DNA of 64,000 bases from the NCBI GenBank assembly GCA_029563035.1, contig JAKQTP010000138.1:62001-126000 (forward strand), given 5' to 3'. The first letter of the stretch is position 1, and every line of letters starts with the position of its first letter. The notes under the pieces are model-generated. The model did no database searches and had not been told where the DNA came from. It was given only the letters and a program-made list of their open reading frames with translations. Shown in pieces: positions 34,759 to 42,924 of this stretch. This DNA is from an archaeon. Lineage in GTDB: Archaea > Iainarchaeota > Iainarchaeia > CSSED10-239. The position numbers and the translations under genes were made by a program.

Positions 34759-35426
34759 TCGTCATCACCCATTTTTATGCTTTTACTCATTGTTGACTTG
34801 ATATAGATGTGATTTAGGTTTTGTAAACCTGCAGGCAATCTATCAATCAATGATTTAATTACAACTAAAAAATTATCTGTTAAATCTTTAACACCTTGGC
34901 TCTTTTTCCCGATTTTTATTTGCAAAGCCACAGATGATTTACTTTTTTTATTAGAAATTTTTTGTTGTGAAATTGTCGTAGTAATTAAAGTTTTTATTGC
35001 ATTGACATTTGGTGGAGCAACTAAAGGCATCTTTCCTCTAGGACTAAGAACCTGTCCTAAGTGCTTACCAACGGTTAGCATAACTGGTCCTTCAGCCAAG
35101 AAAACCTTATATTCCTCTGCCATTTTCTTTGCATCTTTCTTAGAAATCTTTGCAATTTCATCATCCATAATAACTTTATCAACAACATCTTTTAGTTCTA
35201 GAGCAAGGTTTTTATCCTTTACAAAAACTAAAGATTTGACATTATCTAAATAAGGATGAGGCAGATTGACTGAATATTCTATTCTTTGATCTTTGTTTTT
35301 AACATTTATGTTCTTTAATGTTACAATCATTTCTATTGCTTCATCAAAGTTTCTTTGTTTTGAAATAGACATTAATTCGTTTAATGCCTTTTCAATTACA
35401 TGTTTTTCTGTTATACTTTTATCCAA
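34755..35426 (-). CDS. rpl1: 50S ribosomal protein uL1, TTG start
   Basis: L1-stalk protein of 223 aa, with KHLGQVLSPRGKMPLVAPPN, the conserved uL1 core, around residues 117-136. The start is TTG at 35426, chosen because a near-perfect AGGAGGTG lies 8 bases upstream; no earlier in-frame ATG exists. In other archaea uL1 represses its own operon by binding its mRNA. uL11, often upstream, is absent here. Confidence 0.95.
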   Translation of the reverse strand: MDKSITEKHVIEKALNELMSISKQRNFDEAIEMIVTLKNINVKNKDQRIEYSVNLPHPYLDNVKSLVFVKDKNLALELKDVVDKVIMDDEIAKISKKDAKKMAEEYKVFLAEGPVMLTVGKHLGQVLSPRGKMPLVAPPNVNAIKTLITTTISQQKISNKKSKSSVALQIKIGKKSQGVKDLTDNFLVVIKSLIDRLPAGLQNLNHIYIKSTMSKSIKMGDDE

Positions 35427-35434
35427 AATCTTAG

Positions 35435-35454
35435 CACCTCCTGCCTTAAAGCAG
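35435..35454 (-). promoter_or_regulatory. Strong Shine-Dalgarno and small hairpin before uL1
   Basis: AGGAGGTG at 35435-35442 (minus strand) is the longest Shine-Dalgarno match noticed in the window. It touches a 4-bp stem CTGC/GCAG at 35441-35454. A strong site may compensate for the weak TTG start and could be controlled by uL1 binding (inference). Confidence 0.55.
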
Positions 35455-35509
35455 TATTAACGGGAAAATATAATATATAATTTATGAATAATACAATTTA
35501 TAAATGTAT

Positions 35510-35551
35510 TTTAAAAATAAAAAAAGAAAAGTTAAGTTATTTTACTTAACT
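35510..35551 (-). terminator. Intrinsic terminator containing the stop codon
   Basis: The minus strand has AGTTAAGT, loop AAAATA, ACTTAACT (35530-35551), then TTTCTTTTTTTATTTTT. The TAA of the membrane protein gene lies in the 5' arm of the stem. Confidence 0.75.
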
Positions 35552-36391
35552 CATATATTGTATTGTTTTAATTACGATTGCTTTGCTTATTGCTGGATTG
35601 AAATTGAAATAAATAACTTTGCCCATTAATAATGGCTCTTCAACAATTCCGGTATAGGTCTTCTTTGTTCTAGAATCCTCTAAATAAGCAATCTCTGTTC
35701 CATCTATTGAAACATCAAATGTTTGGGTTCTTATACTTCCTGATGTCTCAACAGCTGGAACTTGTGTTATTCCTTTAACAACTGGATGATCTTCTTTTAT
35801 TACATATAAAGTTCCTTGAAGATCTCTTTGACTTAAACATGATGGTGTCCCACCAGAATTATAACAATTTACTGGGACAATTCCACCAAAGTTTGCTTGC
35901 CAGCCAAGAACTGAAGGATCATCAGGTCTTTTAATTCCTGAATTTAAAACAACAATAAGCCTTCCACCTTTTCTAACATAATTAGTTATTGCTTCGCCAG
36001 TCCTTCTGGTTACTGTCTTATCAGCTTGCATTGATTGATCTAGAATAATTATATCATAATTTTTTATTCTTTCTTCAGGATTGTGAGAAATACTATCCAA
36101 AGTCATAAATCTAGCTTCTTTGATAATATCTTTATTTTCTTGATCTGTTAATATTGCCCTAAACTCTGGAGATGGCGCTCCAAGTATCAAAATCTTAGCA
36201 CCTTGCTTGGCACCAAAGATATTTAACCCTGTAGCCAATATATTAGTTCTAAAAACAATTAACAAAATAACTACAATGATTATAATTATTGGTAACAAAG
36301 TCTCCCATTTGATCTTTGATCCACCAAATACTTTTTTAGATCCTCCCATATCAAAATCAGAACCGAAATCGTCTCCTAAATCTTTTGCCAT
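35546..36391 (-). CDS. Membrane protein with glutamine-amidotransferase-like (DUF4350-type) domain
   Basis: A 281-aa protein. A Gly/Asp-rich cytoplasmic N terminus (1-30) is followed by one membrane helix (about 31-50) and an extracytoplasmic domain of Rossmann-like alternation: AKILILGAPSPEFRAIL, NYDIIILDQSM, and TNYVRKGGRLIVVLNSG. This resembles the class I GATase-like fold of DUF4350/ThuA-type proteins, without an obvious catalytic cysteine nucleophile. Function unknown. It ends in its own terminator. Confidence 0.65.
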   Translation of the reverse strand: MAKDLGDDFGSDFDMGGSKKVFGGSKIKWETLLPIIIIIVVILLIVFRTNILATGLNIFGAKQGAKILILGAPSPEFRAILTDQENKDIIKEARFMTLDSISHNPEERIKNYDIIILDQSMQADKTVTRRTGEAITNYVRKGGRLIVVLNSGIKRPDDPSVLGWQANFGGIVPVNCYNSGGTPSCLSQRDLQGTLYVIKEDHPVVKGITQVPAVETSGSIRTQTFDVSIDGTEIAYLEDSRTKKTYTGIVEEPLLMGKVIYFNFNPAISKAIVIKTIQYMS

Positions 36392-36484
36392 AAATAAATC
36401 ACTTTTTAATTTAATATATATATTATAAATAAGTTTATATAATAATTGTTTTTAAAGGTTTCGTAAATTCTTAACTTTAACAAA

Positions 36485-37717
36485 TTACATGATATTCCCT
36501 TCAATTTCTAATAACCTGTTATATTTTGCTGTTCTCTCACTTCTTACTGGAGAACCAAACTTAATAAAGTCCGAACCAAGTCCATAAGACAAGTCAGCAA
36601 TAAAACTATCTTCTGTCTCTCCTGACCTGTGTGAAACAACAACTTTCCAATTAGCTTTTTTTGCCAAATTAAAGGCCTCAACACTTTCTGTTAATGTTCC
36701 AATCTGGTTTACCTTTAAAAGAAGAGAGTTACATTGTTTCTTTTTTATTGCTTCTTTTATCAATTTTGGGTTTGTTACTAAAAGATCATCTCCAATTACT
36801 GCAATCTTATTTCCAAACTTTTTTGTAAAGATTGGCCAAGATAATTTATCATCTTCTGACAACGGGTCTTCTATTGATGTAATGTTATAAGATTTAAGAA
36901 GAGAAGAATAATAATCCATCATTTCTTCTGAAGAATATTTTTTAGAATTTACAAGATATTTTTTATTATTATAGATTTCACTAGCAGCAACATCAAGGCC
37001 AATAGTTATTTCTTTTTTATTGCCTGCTTTTATAATTGCATCTTCCATAAGATCTAAGGCATCTTTAGGATCATTGATATTTGGTGCAAACCCCCCTTCT
37101 AAACCTACATTTGTTGAACCAGCACCATATTTTCTTGAAATTATGTCTTTTAGTGTATGGTAGATTTCGCAAGAAACTCTTATATTCTCAGAAAAAGTTT
37201 TTTTATGTGGAACTATTTGGAACTCTTGAAAAGCTAGCTCAGTTCCAGCATGTGCACCGCCATTTATTATGTTTAAAAAAGGAATTGGCATTTTGTTTTT
37301 TCCTTTTTTGTAATTTAGTTTAGAAATGTAATTGTGTAATGGAACATCAAGCTCTAAAGATGCAGCCTTTGCACAAGCAAGACTTACAGAAAGAATAGCA
37401 TTTGCCCCAAGATTTGATTTATTTTCTGTATTGTCAAGTTCTAACATTAATTCATCTATTCTTTTCTGGTCAAGAATAAACTCGCCAATTAATTTTTTTG
37501 AAATCTTTGAATTAACATTATTGATGGCTTTTGTTACGTCTTTTCCACCAAAAGCCTTGCCACCATCTCTTAACTCTAAGGCTTCTCTTTTGCCACTGCT
37601 GGTTCCTGACGGAACACTTGCAACGCCAACAGCATTATCAGTAAACACAAAAGTTCTAATTGTTGGCACACCCCTAGAATCAATTATTCTTATCGCCTTA
37701 ATTTTTTTAATATTCAT
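36485..37717 (-). CDS. eno: Enolase
   Basis: Converts 2-phosphoglycerate to phosphoenolpyruvate. The 410 aa show SRGVPTIRTFVFTDNAVGVA at the N terminus, the GDDLLVTNPKLI and LLKVNQIGTLTE motifs around 302-350, and VVSHRSGETEDSFIADLSYG with the conserved His-Arg-Ser. Metal ligands appear intact. It is slightly shorter than the usual 420-430 aa. Directly abuts the HAD-like gene: that stop codon ends one base before this ATG. Confidence 0.97.
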   Translation of the reverse strand: MNIKKIKAIRIIDSRGVPTIRTFVFTDNAVGVASVPSGTSSGKREALELRDGGKAFGGKDVTKAINNVNSKISKKLIGEFILDQKRIDELMLELDNTENKSNLGANAILSVSLACAKAASLELDVPLHNYISKLNYKKGKNKMPIPFLNIINGGAHAGTELAFQEFQIVPHKKTFSENIRVSCEIYHTLKDIISRKYGAGSTNVGLEGGFAPNINDPKDALDLMEDAIIKAGNKKEITIGLDVAASEIYNNKKYLVNSKKYSSEEMMDYYSSLLKSYNITSIEDPLSEDDKLSWPIFTKKFGNKIAVIGDDLLVTNPKLIKEAIKKKQCNSLLLKVNQIGTLTESVEAFNLAKKANWKVVVSHRSGETEDSFIADLSYGLGSDFIKFGSPVRSERTAKYNRLLEIEGNIM

Positions 37718-38410
37718 TTAATCTTCCCCTCTTACAAACGATTTCTTGTCTTTTTGTCTGTTCCAAAAACTACCGACCTTTTGTTTTGTATTAAATAAAC
37801 TGCCTCCAACCATTTCCTTATATAGTAATTTTTCTGCATATTTATGGAGTGGTTCATAATTAAATTGTTTTTCTTCCTCAAGATAGCTTTTTATTATTTC
37901 AAAATTAGAACCAACAATATGCACATCCTTGATTTCTATTATATTTGGCGCAGAATTATTTGTTAATGTGTCTTTTAACAATATAGTGTCTATTCCTGCA
38001 TATTTAGATAAATAATATGCATCTGTCCAAATATCGTGTCCAATGAATAACGTTTCTTCTTTTTTGTGTTTGTAAATTGCATTAAAAAAATAGACCTTGT
38101 AATATTCATCACAATAATTTAGATCGTTTTGCTTTGCCTGCTCTTTTAATTCCTTATCTATTTCTGACAATGTATCATAATATTTTTCAGAAATATGACA
38201 AATGTTTTCTTTTGAAAAATAAGCATCTATTCCATTTTTTTTAATTATTTCTTCGCCTTTGTCTGCATCAAGGCCAGTAATTAAAAAAAGTTTTTTTTTG
38301 TTTTCTTTCGAATAATCTACTAGCTCACTCATAAAAGAAGTATCTGGTTTTTTATTTAATTTGCCTTTCACTAAAACATCTAAAAGCCCAAAGCATATTT
38401 TTGTTTTCAT
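37718..38410 (-). CDS. Degenerate HAD-like protein
   Basis: A 230-aa protein with the overall HAD layout: LFLITGLDADKGEEIIKKNG near residues 40-60 looks like motif II, and TLFIGHDIWTDAYYLSKYAG near 119-138 looks like motif IV. Motif I, normally DxDxT, reads CFGLLDVLVKG, so the nucleophile and general-acid aspartates are missing. Phosphatase activity is therefore doubtful. The C-terminal 50 residues are extra. It is co-transcribed with enolase, with no spacer. Confidence 0.6.
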   Translation of the reverse strand: MKTKICFGLLDVLVKGKLNKKPDTSFMSELVDYSKENKKKLFLITGLDADKGEEIIKKNGIDAYFSKENICHISEKYYDTLSEIDKELKEQAKQNDLNYCDEYYKVYFFNAIYKHKKEETLFIGHDIWTDAYYLSKYAGIDTILLKDTLTNNSAPNIIEIKDVHIVGSNFEIIKSYLEEEKQFNYEPLHKYAEKLLYKEMVGGSLFNTKQKVGSFWNRQKDKKSFVRGED

Positions 38411-38492
38411 TATTAATCAGATTATAGTATATATATTTAAAAACAAACTAATATATATTTATTGTATTTATAATAATTAAATTGGTGATAAT

Positions 38493-38642
38493 ATGAGTCA
38501 AAGTCTTGTAGGCGGTATATTAATAGGTATTGGAATAGGACTATATGTTCCTTCACTTCCTGGTTTTCTTGCTGGTTTTAATTTGTATCTAGGATTAATA
38601 TTAATAGTTATTGGACTAATACTTTTAATGAAATCAAAATAA
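38493..38642 (+). CDS. Small two-helix membrane protein
   Basis: A 49-aa protein: LVGGILIGIGIGLYVPSLPG, then a second helix FNLYLGLILIVIGLILLMKS. GGTGAT stands 3 bases before the ATG, the same spacing as other genes here, which supports it being real. It ends 7 bp before the converging gene at 38650. Function unknown. Confidence 0.7.
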   Translation: MSQSLVGGILIGIGIGLYVPSLPGFLAGFNLYLGLILIVIGLILLMKSK

Positions 38643-38649
38643 TAAAACA

Positions 38650-39774
38650 TTATCTTAATTTCTTTTCAATATTTTCAAAAATATCATTAATCTCAGAAAC
38701 GGAATGATATTTTCTTTTAGGTTTAAAGATATTTTTTATAGACTTAAATAGCCCCTTTTTAGTTGCGGGCTTACTACTCTCCTCTGGATATTTAGAAACA
38801 GTTGTTATTTTTTCAAACATTGGTTTTTGGGATTCTTTCTTTATCAAATCTTTTAATGATATAGTTGTTGGCTCAGAAACTTTTATAGAATCTGTAGTTG
38901 ATTCAAAAAAATCGTCTCGGATTTCTATCTGTGGCTCAAAATTCTCTATCTTAGAAACTTCATTTGGTTTTTCTGGTTCTACTGGTTTAACAATTTTCTC
39001 TTTCTCTTGTTTCTCTTTCTCTTGTGCAGCTTTTCTAGATAAATATATTGATTTATCTATTACATCTGGCATCGTGTATTTCTTTGGTTTTTCTTGTTCT
39101 TTTTGTCTAATTTTATCTTGCTTATCTAATAATAATTTGTCAACCAGCTCAATACCCTTACGATTCTCAGATATCTCTTTACTATTAAATTTAACACCAA
39201 TTTTTTCTAATCCTTTTATTATTCCTTCAGCTATGACTTTAGAAAATTTTTCATCTAATATCGCTTGATAAACCTCATTCTTTCTATAGTAAGGGGCAAC
39301 TGGACCTAAAACTCTTATAAAATAATTAATAATTTCTGCATTCTTTTTTTCTTCTTCTGATAAATTTTTGTCTGGTTGTTCTTGTGTTCTTAAATAGTTT
39401 AATTTATATGACTTTAATTTATCTTTGTACTCAGGGAATTGAGAAAGATATTCAATCAAGTGTTCGTACTCTTTAGCATAATGAAATTGAGTAAACGCAT
39501 AGTTTTCAAAAGAAAGTTTTCGTCTTGCATATAATTCATCTATCTTATCTAATTCTTTTCTTACTATTAAATATCTTTGATAATATTTTTTTGGAGTTTT
39601 GTTTATTTTTGGAATAATTAAAAATACCAATAAGGATATAATCAATATAACAAGCATAACAATTAACATAATAATTAGATTGTTATAAGTAAAAATACTA
39701 GAGAGTTTAGAATCAGACGCAACGTTCTCTGCTAAATTACTACCAAAATATAAAGCTAAAATTATCTTGTTCAT
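38650..39774 (-). CDS. Single-pass membrane protein with long cytoplasmic domain, unknown
   Basis: A 374-aa protein. One membrane helix (about 33-55) follows a short outside N terminus. The cytoplasmic part is helical to about residue 220 (DELYARRKLSFENYAFTQFH), then becomes a disordered K/E/P-rich linker (to about 330), then a basic segment GLFKSIKNIFKPKRKYHS that could touch membrane or nucleic acid. No family recognised. Confidence 0.65.
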   Translation of the reverse strand: MNKIILALYFGSNLAENVASDSKLSSIFTYNNLIIMLIVMLVILIISLLVFLIIPKINKTPKKYYQRYLIVRKELDKIDELYARRKLSFENYAFTQFHYAKEYEHLIEYLSQFPEYKDKLKSYKLNYLRTQEQPDKNLSEEEKKNAEIINYFIRVLGPVAPYYRKNEVYQAILDEKFSKVIAEGIIKGLEKIGVKFNSKEISENRKGIELVDKLLLDKQDKIRQKEQEKPKKYTMPDVIDKSIYLSRKAAQEKEKQEKEKIVKPVEPEKPNEVSKIENFEPQIEIRDDFFESTTDSIKVSEPTTISLKDLIKKESQKPMFEKITTVSKYPEESSKPATKKGLFKSIKNIFKPKRKYHSVSEINDIFENIEKKLR

Positions 39775-39792
39775 ATTTTTTACATCTAATGT

Positions 39793-39822
39793 TAAAAAAG
39801 AAAAAAGGAATTAAGAAGAAAT
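39793..39822 (-). terminator. U-rich terminator after the Sm-like gene
   Basis: After the stop the minus strand runs TTTCTTCTTAATTCCTTTTTTCTTTTTTAA. There is no strong hairpin. It separates the Sm-like gene from the membrane protein gene downstream. Confidence 0.5.
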
Positions 39823-40053
39823 TTATACTGTTACTAATATAACATTATCTCCTCTTAAGAAAACTTCAATATATTTTGCTTTTGGTTTTCCATTTTCTAT
39901 TTCTTCTGCATCTTCTAACACTATGTTTAGATGCACATCAAATGCTTTTAATTTTCCTCTGACAGTCACATTTCCTTTTAAATTTATTAAAACTTGTTTA
40001 TTCAAGGAATTGTTTAGCATGTCAAATGGTCGTGATATTTTTGTTTCGCTCAT
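39823..40053 (-). CDS. Sm-like (LSm) RNA-binding protein
   Basis: A 76-aa archaeal LSm. Sm motif 1 (NVTVRGKLKAFDVHLNIVLE) and Sm motif 2 (VFLRGDNVILV) are both present. It should form a heptameric ring that binds U-rich RNA, for example transcript 3' ends. The gene follows MinD with a 52-bp gap and may be partly independent. Confidence 0.93.
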   Translation of the reverse strand: MSETKISRPFDMLNNSLNKQVLINLKGNVTVRGKLKAFDVHLNIVLEDAEEIENGKPKAKYIEVFLRGDNVILVTV

Positions 40054-40105
40054 TTTTTTCTCCTTTATATATTAAAACAATTTTCTTTTTGTCCTTTTTT
40101 CTTTT

Positions 40106-40906
40106 TTATTTTTTCTTTTTAAACATGTTTCCTAAAGATTTGAAAAGTCCAGAAAACAGCCCTTTCTTTTTTTCTGTTTTTACAACATCTGTTTCTTTAC
40201 CTGTTATCTTTCTTGCAATTGCTCTAAATGAATTTGCAGCAGAACAATTAGGGTTGTGTACTAGAAGTGGCTTTATCTTCTTTAACAAGAAGGATTGTCT
40301 AATTTCATCAGAATGTGGTATTTTGCCATATGATGGCAACTCTAGCATTTTCATGATTTCGTTTTCTGAAATTTCTCCTTTAGTATTACTATATTTATTT
40401 ATAATTACTCCAAAAACTCTTTGATTAAGTCTTTGAGCAACAATCTTTGCTTTAAATGCATCTGCAACAGATGGAGCTGTTGGCTCAGTGATTAAAATAA
40501 TTTGAGTAGATGCAGACATAGCAGCAATAACATTCTTTTCTATCCCTGCTGGAGAATCAATCAATATATAATCGAATTTGGATTTTAATTCATTTGTTAC
40601 TGCAACTAACCTTTCAATATCTACTCTTGTATAAAAAGAAAGAGAAAGACCTGCTGGCAATATTTTCGTGCCTTTTGGGCCATCATAAATTGCATCTGTG
40701 GCTGGCGCAGAACCTAACAACACGTCATGTATTGTTATTGGTGGTGTTTTAAGCCCCATTAACAAACTTAAATTTGCCATCGCTAGATCTGCATCAATTA
40801 ACAATACAGAATATCCTAACTCTGCTAATGCAATTCCTAAATTTCCAGTCAGGGTGGTTTTACCAACCCCCCCTTTGCCAGAAACTATTGCAAAAACTTC
40901 TCCCAT
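40106..40906 (-). CDS. minD: MinD-family ATPase
   Basis: A 266-aa ParA/MinD ATPase. The deviant Walker A is VSGKGGVGKTTLTGNLGIAL near residue 10; IDADLAMANLSLLMGL and FDYILIDSPAGIEKN are the other nucleotide motifs. The C terminus LFSGLFKSLGNMFKKKK is an amphipathic, basic helix likely to bind membrane, as in MinD. The ATG at 40906 is preferred because GAGAGTGA lies just upstream and overlaps the in-frame GTG at 40915. Last gene of an operon with roadblock-like, DUF2226-like and NYN proteins. Confidence 0.92.
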   Translation of the reverse strand: MGEVFAIVSGKGGVGKTTLTGNLGIALAELGYSVLLIDADLAMANLSLLMGLKTPPITIHDVLLGSAPATDAIYDGPKGTKILPAGLSLSFYTRVDIERLVAVTNELKSKFDYILIDSPAGIEKNVIAAMSASTQIILITEPTAPSVADAFKAKIVAQRLNQRVFGVIINKYSNTKGEISENEIMKMLELPSYGKIPHSDEIRQSFLLKKIKPLLVHNPNCSAANSFRAIARKITGKETDVVKTEKKKGLFSGLFKSLGNMFKKKK

Positions 40907-40947
40907 TCTTTTCACTCTCTTAATATATTAAAAAACACAATATAATC

Positions 40948-41394
40948 TTAAACAATACATTTTATAAAATTCTCTATTTCTTTAACTATTGTTAAAACCT
41001 CTAGTCTAGACAATTCATCATTTGCTTTTATGAAATAAACCTTTTCTTCATTTTTAAAAATTATCTGCCAGCCATTTGCTTCTATTAAAATGATTGAGAG
41101 GTCTTTTATTTCCGAGTTAATATAATTGTATAATGCTGCGCTTTTAAATCCCTCTTTAATATCTTTGTTTGTACTACCTATGACAATTCCATCAGTATCT
41201 GTGATAATAATGTCATTGATAAGGTGTTTTAATCTTAACTTTTGTAAAAAATCAGTCAAATCAGAAGAATGTATAAATATTGGCTTGTATACTAATAATG
41301 TAGCTATTGGATTTTCTCCTTGCTTATCTTCTAGATTTAGTATTTTTGTTGAAAACTTTGCAAATAATTTTGATAATGAACCCATATTTCTCAT
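40948..41394 (-). CDS. Roadblock/LC7-like protein
   Basis: A 148-aa protein. The C-terminal 95 residues follow the roadblock pattern: LINDIIITDTDGIVIGSTN, then SIILIEANGWQIIFKNEE and a final helix LEVLTIVKEIENFIK. Such domains regulate small GTPases or MinD/MglA-type switches. The N-terminal 50 residues are an extra region. It begins right after the DUF2226-like gene and precedes MinD, so the three are likely to work together. Confidence 0.6.
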   Translation of the reverse strand: MRNMGSLSKLFAKFSTKILNLEDKQGENPIATLLVYKPIFIHSSDLTDFLQKLRLKHLINDIIITDTDGIVIGSTNKDIKEGFKSAALYNYINSEIKDLSIILIEANGWQIIFKNEEKVYFIKANDELSRLEVLTIVKEIENFIKCIV

Positions 41395-41396
41395 TT

Positions 41397-41897
41397 TTAT
41401 TCTTTTAATAAATCATCTAAATTAAAATCACTTAATACATCTTTTGATGTTTTGTTTTTTACTATTTTTTCTTTTAATAAATTATAGATTAATGCTTCGT
41501 TATATTTTATGTTTCTAAATATTAAAAGGTCTTTGCTTTTTTTGATTGGCCAAGCATATTTTATCTTGTCGTTAAATAACAATATTAATTTTATTTGATC
41601 AGAAGTTAATGCAAAAATATTTAATCTTCCGTTTGTTGCGCCATAACAATTTAAACAATAGTCAATTGCCTCTTTGCCAAACATTTCAGTATCATATCCA
41701 TCTATTATATATATCGCACCTTCTATTTTGCCAGCATTTAAGATTAATATTGATTCTTCAAAACTATATTTACCCTCAATTATTAAATAAACATAGCCAG
41801 TAAATTTTTTATCCAACAAATCTAAGAATAGCTTATCAGGAATAATCTTATCTAATGGAGCATTCTTTACAATTGGATTTGTTACTGGCAAATTCAT
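41397..41897 (-). CDS. DUF2226-like archaeal protein
   Basis: A 166-aa protein. The order KFTGYVYLIIEGKYSFEESI, KIEGAIYIIDGYD, then FGKEAIDYCLNCYGATNG matches archaeal DUF2226-type proteins and resembles DUF4388 domains in bacterial motility and two-component operons. There is no catalytic signature. Encoded 8 bp after the NYN gene and 2 bp before the roadblock-like gene. Confidence 0.55.
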   Translation of the reverse strand: MNLPVTNPIVKNAPLDKIIPDKLFLDLLDKKFTGYVYLIIEGKYSFEESILILNAGKIEGAIYIIDGYDTEMFGKEAIDYCLNCYGATNGRLNIFALTSDQIKLILLFNDKIKYAWPIKKSKDLLIFRNIKYNEALIYNLLKEKIVKNKTSKDVLSDFNLDDLLKE

Positions 41898-41905
41898 TTT
41901 TTAAC

Positions 41906-42364
41906 CTACTTTATAAAAACTACCCTATCAACAGTGTTTTTTAATGCAACTGCAGAGCCTTCCTCTACAAGATATACTACAGTCTTTTTACCTTGTCTTT
42001 TTGCTTTTAAAATTGCTGGCAAATAATCAGAATCTCTAGTAATAAAAACAATTGTGTCAATCTCATGATTGAATGCAGCTTCTGTGGCATCCACAGACAT
42101 TGCAACATCAACATCTCCAACTGTGATTATGCTTTCAAAACCAAGATTTACTACTGCTTCAATCAATTTATCTGTTGCATACTGATCAAGATAAACCCTT
42201 GCAATCTTTAATGACCCTTCTTTTAGTAACTGAGATTTAATTTTTGATAAATCTATATTAAACTCTTTTCTTAGCATATTTGGGCCATCAACAAAAACAG
42301 CAAGATTGTTTCTGGTATTCTCTTTTGGTACTTTTTTAAACATTTTTTTAAATATCTTAAGCAT
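41906..42364 (-). CDS. NYN-domain (PIN-like) putative RNase, LabA/TIGR00288-type
   Basis: About 152 aa from the ATG at 42364, which follows AGATGAT by 4 bases. The NYN acidic residues are visible in LAVFVDGPNMLRKEF, GDVDVAMSVDATEAA and DTIVFITRDSDYLPAI. The fold suggests an RNA-cleaving nuclease. The N terminus is a short basic/hydrophobic helix (LKIFKKMFKK). It heads the operon leading to MinD. Confidence 0.85.
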   Translation of the reverse strand: MLKIFKKMFKKVPKENTRNNLAVFVDGPNMLRKEFNIDLSKIKSQLLKEGSLKIARVYLDQYATDKLIEAVVNLGFESIITVGDVDVAMSVDATEAAFNHEIDTIVFITRDSDYLPAILKAKRQGKKTVVYLVEEGSAVALKNTVDRVVFIK

Positions 42365-42501
42365 TATAATCATCTTTTTAGAAAATACATAGTTATGATA
42401 TAGTATTTGTTAAACAAAACATATTTAAAATATATTTATACTTAATTATATAGTTTAATATATAAAAACACTTTTTTTAAAATAGAAAAATGGTGAAATC
42501 A
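42365..42501. promoter_or_regulatory. Divergent promoter region between the NYN gene and aIF5A
   Basis: For aIF5A a TATA-like TTTAATATATAAA lies at about 42453-42467, 35-50 bases before the start. Very AT-rich throughout, with several alternative TATA elements for the minus-strand operon (for example at 42395-42435). Confidence 0.45.
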
Positions 42502-42897
42502 ATGGCAAGAGATTATGATATTAAATTTATGGGACTTGGACAAGTTAAAGAAAAGCAGTTCATCTTAATTGACAATGTGATTTGTAAAGTTGACACAATC
42601 ACTAAATCAAAGCCAGGAAAGCACGGAGCTGCAAAGGTTAGACTAACAGCAACTGCTGTTTTTACTGGACAAAAAATGAACCTATTAAAGCCAAGCTCTG
42701 ATGATATTGAGGTGCCAATACTTGATAAAGGGAATGCACAAGTTATAGCAGACCTTGGAAACAAATATCAAGTAATGGATACAGCAAACTATCAAACTTA
42801 TGAAGTGGATAAGGACGAGTTTACTGATCTTGTTGCAGGTAATGAGATAGAATACTTAAAAGCAGGATCTATGATAAAAATATCAAGAAAAAAATAA
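42502..42897 (+). CDS. Translation factor aIF5A (hypusine-containing)
   Basis: A 131-aa protein that rescues ribosomes stalled on difficult peptides. The hypusine loop is SKPGKHGAAKVRL with Lys40 as the modified residue. The OB-fold C-terminal half follows. The ATG at 42502 is preferred: GGTGA six bases earlier overlaps an upstream in-frame ATG at 42490. No deoxyhypusine synthase gene is in the window. Confidence 0.96.
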   Translation: MARDYDIKFMGLGQVKEKQFILIDNVICKVDTITKSKPGKHGAAKVRLTATAVFTGQKMNLLKPSSDDIEVPILDKGNAQVIADLGNKYQVMDTANYQTYEVDKDEFTDLVAGNEIEYLKAGSMIKISRKK

Positions 42898-42924
42898 GGG
42901 TTTCTTTCTAAATGGTTTTGATTA

